From positions 1 through 42,761 of the forward strand of contig CAINGK010000147.1 in NCBI GenBank assembly GCA_903848465.1: a DNA stretch of 42,761 nucleotides. Direction: 5' to 3'. Below the pieces are notes generated by a model, which saw only the letters and a list, made by a program, of their open reading frames with translations, was not told the DNA's origin and did no database searches. Source of the stretch: an uncultured Verrucomicrobiota bacterium. Lineage in GTDB: Bacteria > Verrucomicrobiota > Verrucomicrobiia > Verrucomicrobiales > Verrucomicrobiaceae. A program made the translations under genes and the position numbers. Below, one piece after another: positions 40,717 to 42,761 of this stretch (position 1 is its first letter; each line of letters opens with the position of its first letter).

Positions 40717-41583
40717 ATGAAACGACACGCCATTGCCCCAATGCGGTCCTCCGCCTTCCACCATCTTCTCACTCTCCTCTTCATCGTGGCGCTCGGGAGC
40801 ATGGCCTTTGCTCATGATACCACAGCTCCGGCAGCTTCTGGTGGCGACCGCATAAAGGTGCTCGTTTTCTCTGGCGCTGCCTATTACCGGCATCCCGACA
40901 TTCCCGGCATCAACCGCTGGCTGGTGCTGCTCGGCCATGAAAACGGCTTCGATGTGGACATCACCGAAAGCCCGAAAGACCTCGTGCCGCAGGTGATCGC
41001 CAAGTACGATGTGCTGCTGCTGAACAACGCCAATGAACTCGAAAAGATCATCCCCGAGGCCCAGCGGCAGTCAGTCGAGGCCTGGTTTGCCACCGGGAAG
41101 CGGGGAGTCGTGGGCCTGCATGCGGCGCTCGTGCATCAAACCGGCTGGCCATGGCTGAACCAGTTGGGCGGCTGCGACTTCAACAGCGACTCGGATTTCT
41201 CCAAGGCAAAAGTGACCGTGGAGCCAGCCGCAAAGGATCACCCCGCCGTCAAAGGGCAGCCTACGGAGTTTTGGATCGAAGCAGATTGGACGAATCATGA
41301 TCGCTGTGTGACAGGGCTGCCCGGCTTGCAGGTACTGCTGCGCGTGGATGAGACCACTTACACGCCCGTGCGCGATTATTTCATGACGCGCGGCGGCAAA
41401 CCGATGGGCGCGGATCATCCTATCGCCTGGACGCATGAGCCAGCAGCAGGCGGCCGCTTTTTCTACACCGAGTTTGGCCACGACTTGCGCTCACTGAGCA
41501 CCCCCTTCGTCCGACAGCATGTTCTGGAAGGCATCCGCTGGGCGGCGGCAGCTAGGAAGACCGAAGGCAAGGCGGCGAAGTGA
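40717..41583 (+). CDS. Secreted ThuA-domain protein
   Basis: A 288-residue protein. The leader is hydrophobic (LLTLLFIVALGSMAFA). The ThuA fold, a class I glutamine-amidotransferase-like domain, is visible as IKVLVFSGAAYYRHPDIPGINRWLV, YDVLLLNNANELE, RGVVGLHAALVHQTGWPWLNQLGGCDFNSD and PIAWTHEPAAGGRFFYTEFGHDLRSL. ThuA proteins are linked to trehalose and sugar catabolism or to 3-keto-sugar handling. An ATG at 40741 gives a cleaner leader and is also possible. It is followed by the LamG-SGNH gene after 26 bases. Confidence 0.85.
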   Translation: MKRHAIAPMRSSAFHHLLTLLFIVALGSMAFAHDTTAPAASGGDRIKVLVFSGAAYYRHPDIPGINRWLVLLGHENGFDVDITESPKDLVPQVIAKYDVLLLNNANELEKIIPEAQRQSVEAWFATGKRGVVGLHAALVHQTGWPWLNQLGGCDFNSDSDFSKAKVTVEPAAKDHPAVKGQPTEFWIEADWTNHDRCVTGLPGLQVLLRVDETTYTPVRDYFMTRGGKPMGADHPIAWTHEPAAGGRFFYTEFGHDLRSLSTPFVRQHVLEGIRWAAAARKTEGKAAK

Positions 41584-41608
41584 TCCCCATGCTATCCAAG
41601 ACATTATC

Positions 41609-42715
41609 ATGAAATACACGCTTACATTCATCACTGTCCTGCTGTGCGTCTTTGCAGACGCGGCATCTGCTGCCGACGAACCCGCTCTCTGGGATCTGGC
41701 GAAGAACGAAATCCCTGTGGCGCAGAAGTCGGGTGCGGTGGAAAAAGCCGACGGCGCGGTGAAACTGCGCGATGGCGCATCGTTCGCCGTACCTGCGGAA
41801 GATTTTCCCGATCAGAAAAACTTCACCGTGCAGGTCACGCTTTCGCTCGATGCTCTGGTGCAGGATGCCGTCTTCACCGTGATGAACAAGCAGAGCAGCG
41901 ACAAGGACGACGGCTTTGCCATGTTCTTCAATTACAAGGACAAGCCGAATTACGCGCGGCAAGTGAACTCGGTCGTGAACAAGATCCTCATGGTCGGCGG
42001 TGCAATCAACGGCCGCAACGAGCCGGAGATCAACAAGCCCGTCACCTTCACCATGGCCGTGCGCAACGGCCTGGCGACCTTCTACATTGACGATACTCCC
42101 ATCAAAAAGTGCTTCATGGAACTCATCCCGAACGACGGCCCGATGTGGATCGGGCGCAACGACAATGCCAAGGCCAAAACCATGCCGGTGACGGTGCATG
42201 GCGTGAAGGTCTTCGGCCCCTCATACAGCTACGTCTCGAATAAAGAGCGAACTGGCGAGTTTCCACGCGGCGCGGTGGCTGGAAAAGGCTGGGCCTTGGA
42301 CGTGCCAAAGATCGAGCACCCGGAGTGGCCCAAAGTGCTGATCTACGGCGACTCCATCTCAGGTGGCTACAGTGGCCCATTCATCCCTGAGATGCTCAAG
42401 CAGCACGTCTATGTGTTTCATTGCGTCCACTTCGTCGGTGGTGACGTGCCCGAGCAGGCGCTGACGGAAATGGCCGGACGGTTCAAGTTTGACGCGGTGG
42501 TCTTTAACAACGGCCTGCATTCCCTGGGCTGGACGCCGGACAAAGTCCCTGACGCTCTTGTGCTGGAGCGGATGCAGAAGCTGACGCGCTGCTTCAAAAA
42601 GGGTGCGCCACAGGCCAAGATATTAGACTTGTTCTCGGATAACAAACTGGATGAGCGCGAGCAGAAAGTGGCAGGGGCGCTGCGCTCAGGATGGGTTGCA
42701 GGCTTGGGTGGCTAG
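41609..42715 (+). pseudogene. LamG-SGNH hydrolase, C-terminally truncated
   Basis: The frame has 368 codons. Residues 1-22 are a signal peptide (MKYTLTFITVLLCVFADAAS). A LamG/concanavalin-like domain covers about 28-202. An SGNH-type esterase domain begins at about 242: VLIYGDSISGG (Ser249), HFVGGD and VVFNNGLHSL (Asn301). At about residue 338 the family sequence stops after GAPQAKI. About 30 unrelated residues follow (LDLFSDNKLDEREQKV and beyond) to a stop. The final catalytic block (DxxH) is missing, so the hydrolase should be inactive. The break lies at about 42620 and is probably due to an insertion. Confidence 0.75.
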
Positions 42716-42753
42716 GTGGTGATTCCACAAGCCTGCGCTCACGAGGGCCACCC
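42652..42753. repeat. Interleaved inverted repeats at the hydrolase break
   Basis: GCAGGCTTG (42698-42706) pairs with CAAGCCTGC (42728-42736). GGGTGGC (42706-42712) pairs with GCCACCC (42747-42753). The arms interleave, a pseudoknot order. TGAGCGC (42652-42658) can pair with either of two GCGCTCA copies (42682-42688, 42735-42741). It may be the structured end of a mobile element or a noncoding RNA that continues beyond the window. Confidence 0.5.
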
Positions 42754-42761
42754 GGTCATCA

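Noticed and set aside
1..42761. CRISPR arrays or cas genes
   Set aside because: No regularly spaced direct repeats and no Cas-like motifs were seen.
1..42761. Transposase, integrase or phage structural genes
   Set aside because: None recognised in any frame, even though the right end looks like the edge of an inserted element.
1..42761. Riboswitches
   Set aside because: The leader regions are short, and I saw no conserved aptamer pattern.

Overview
The window is GC-rich, gene-dense bacterial chromosome. I infer a member of the Verrucomicrobiota, close to the Prosthecobacter/Verrucomicrobium type. The signs are two DUF1501 proteins with twin-arginine leaders, a PEP-CTERM protein, a ThuA-fold protein, LamG/DUF1080-like secreted proteins, orphan verrucomicrobial-looking zinc-ribbon proteins, and Gram-negative lipopolysaccharide (waaA) and menaquinone (menF, menD, ubiE) genes. 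There are no rRNA genes, CRISPR arrays, phage genes or recognisable transposases. I see two tRNA genes: Leu-CAG and Gln-TTG.

Layout. 1-550 has no convincing gene. 551-3880 carries dhaL (+) and the translationally coupled menF-menD pair (-). 3982-5999 holds a GKRP/MurQ-type SIS protein followed at once by a hicA-hicB toxin-antitoxin pair. 6037-9328 has a DUF1501 protein, a coiled-coil zinc-ribbon protein and a sugar-nucleotidyltransferase-like gene. 9338-11225 is rsmD-waaA (-). 11322-12003 is an MNT-HEPN pair. 12038-19770 holds a PQQ-propeller protein, zinc-finger proteins, a parvulin, a DD-carboxypeptidase lipoprotein, a second DUF1501 protein with a clear terminator, and a prenyltransferase/squalene-cyclase-fold protein. 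After tRNA-Leu and ubiE, a minus-strand run of six closely spaced genes (27897 down to 20917) reads gntK, addB-like nuclease, dapB, folK, a degenerate M28-like membrane protein, nnr. 27964-34822 has secreted hydrolases, a MazF-type toxin with its 55-residue antitoxin, a TPR protein and PTS enzyme I.

34838-38690 stands out. It has an AT-rich intergenic patch with perfect palindromes, a ParA-like ATPase, tRNA-Gln, and a two-gene minus-strand unit made of a PEP-CTERM exported protein and a single polypeptide that fuses an MbnP-like domain to a di-heme MbnH/MauG-type peroxidase. MbnH and MbnP are normally separate partners in copper-linked tryptophan oxidation, so this fusion beside a Trp-containing PEP-CTERM protein is the best candidate for an undescribed system here.

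The right end (38765-42761) holds a second parvulin lipoprotein, a beta-hydroxyacid dehydrogenase, a ThuA-like protein and a LamG-SGNH hydrolase. The SGNH domain is cut short at about 42620, and the foreign-looking sequence that follows can fold into interleaved, pseudoknot-like stems, which suggests the edge of an inserted element.

All functions are from reading the translated sequence; no database search was run.
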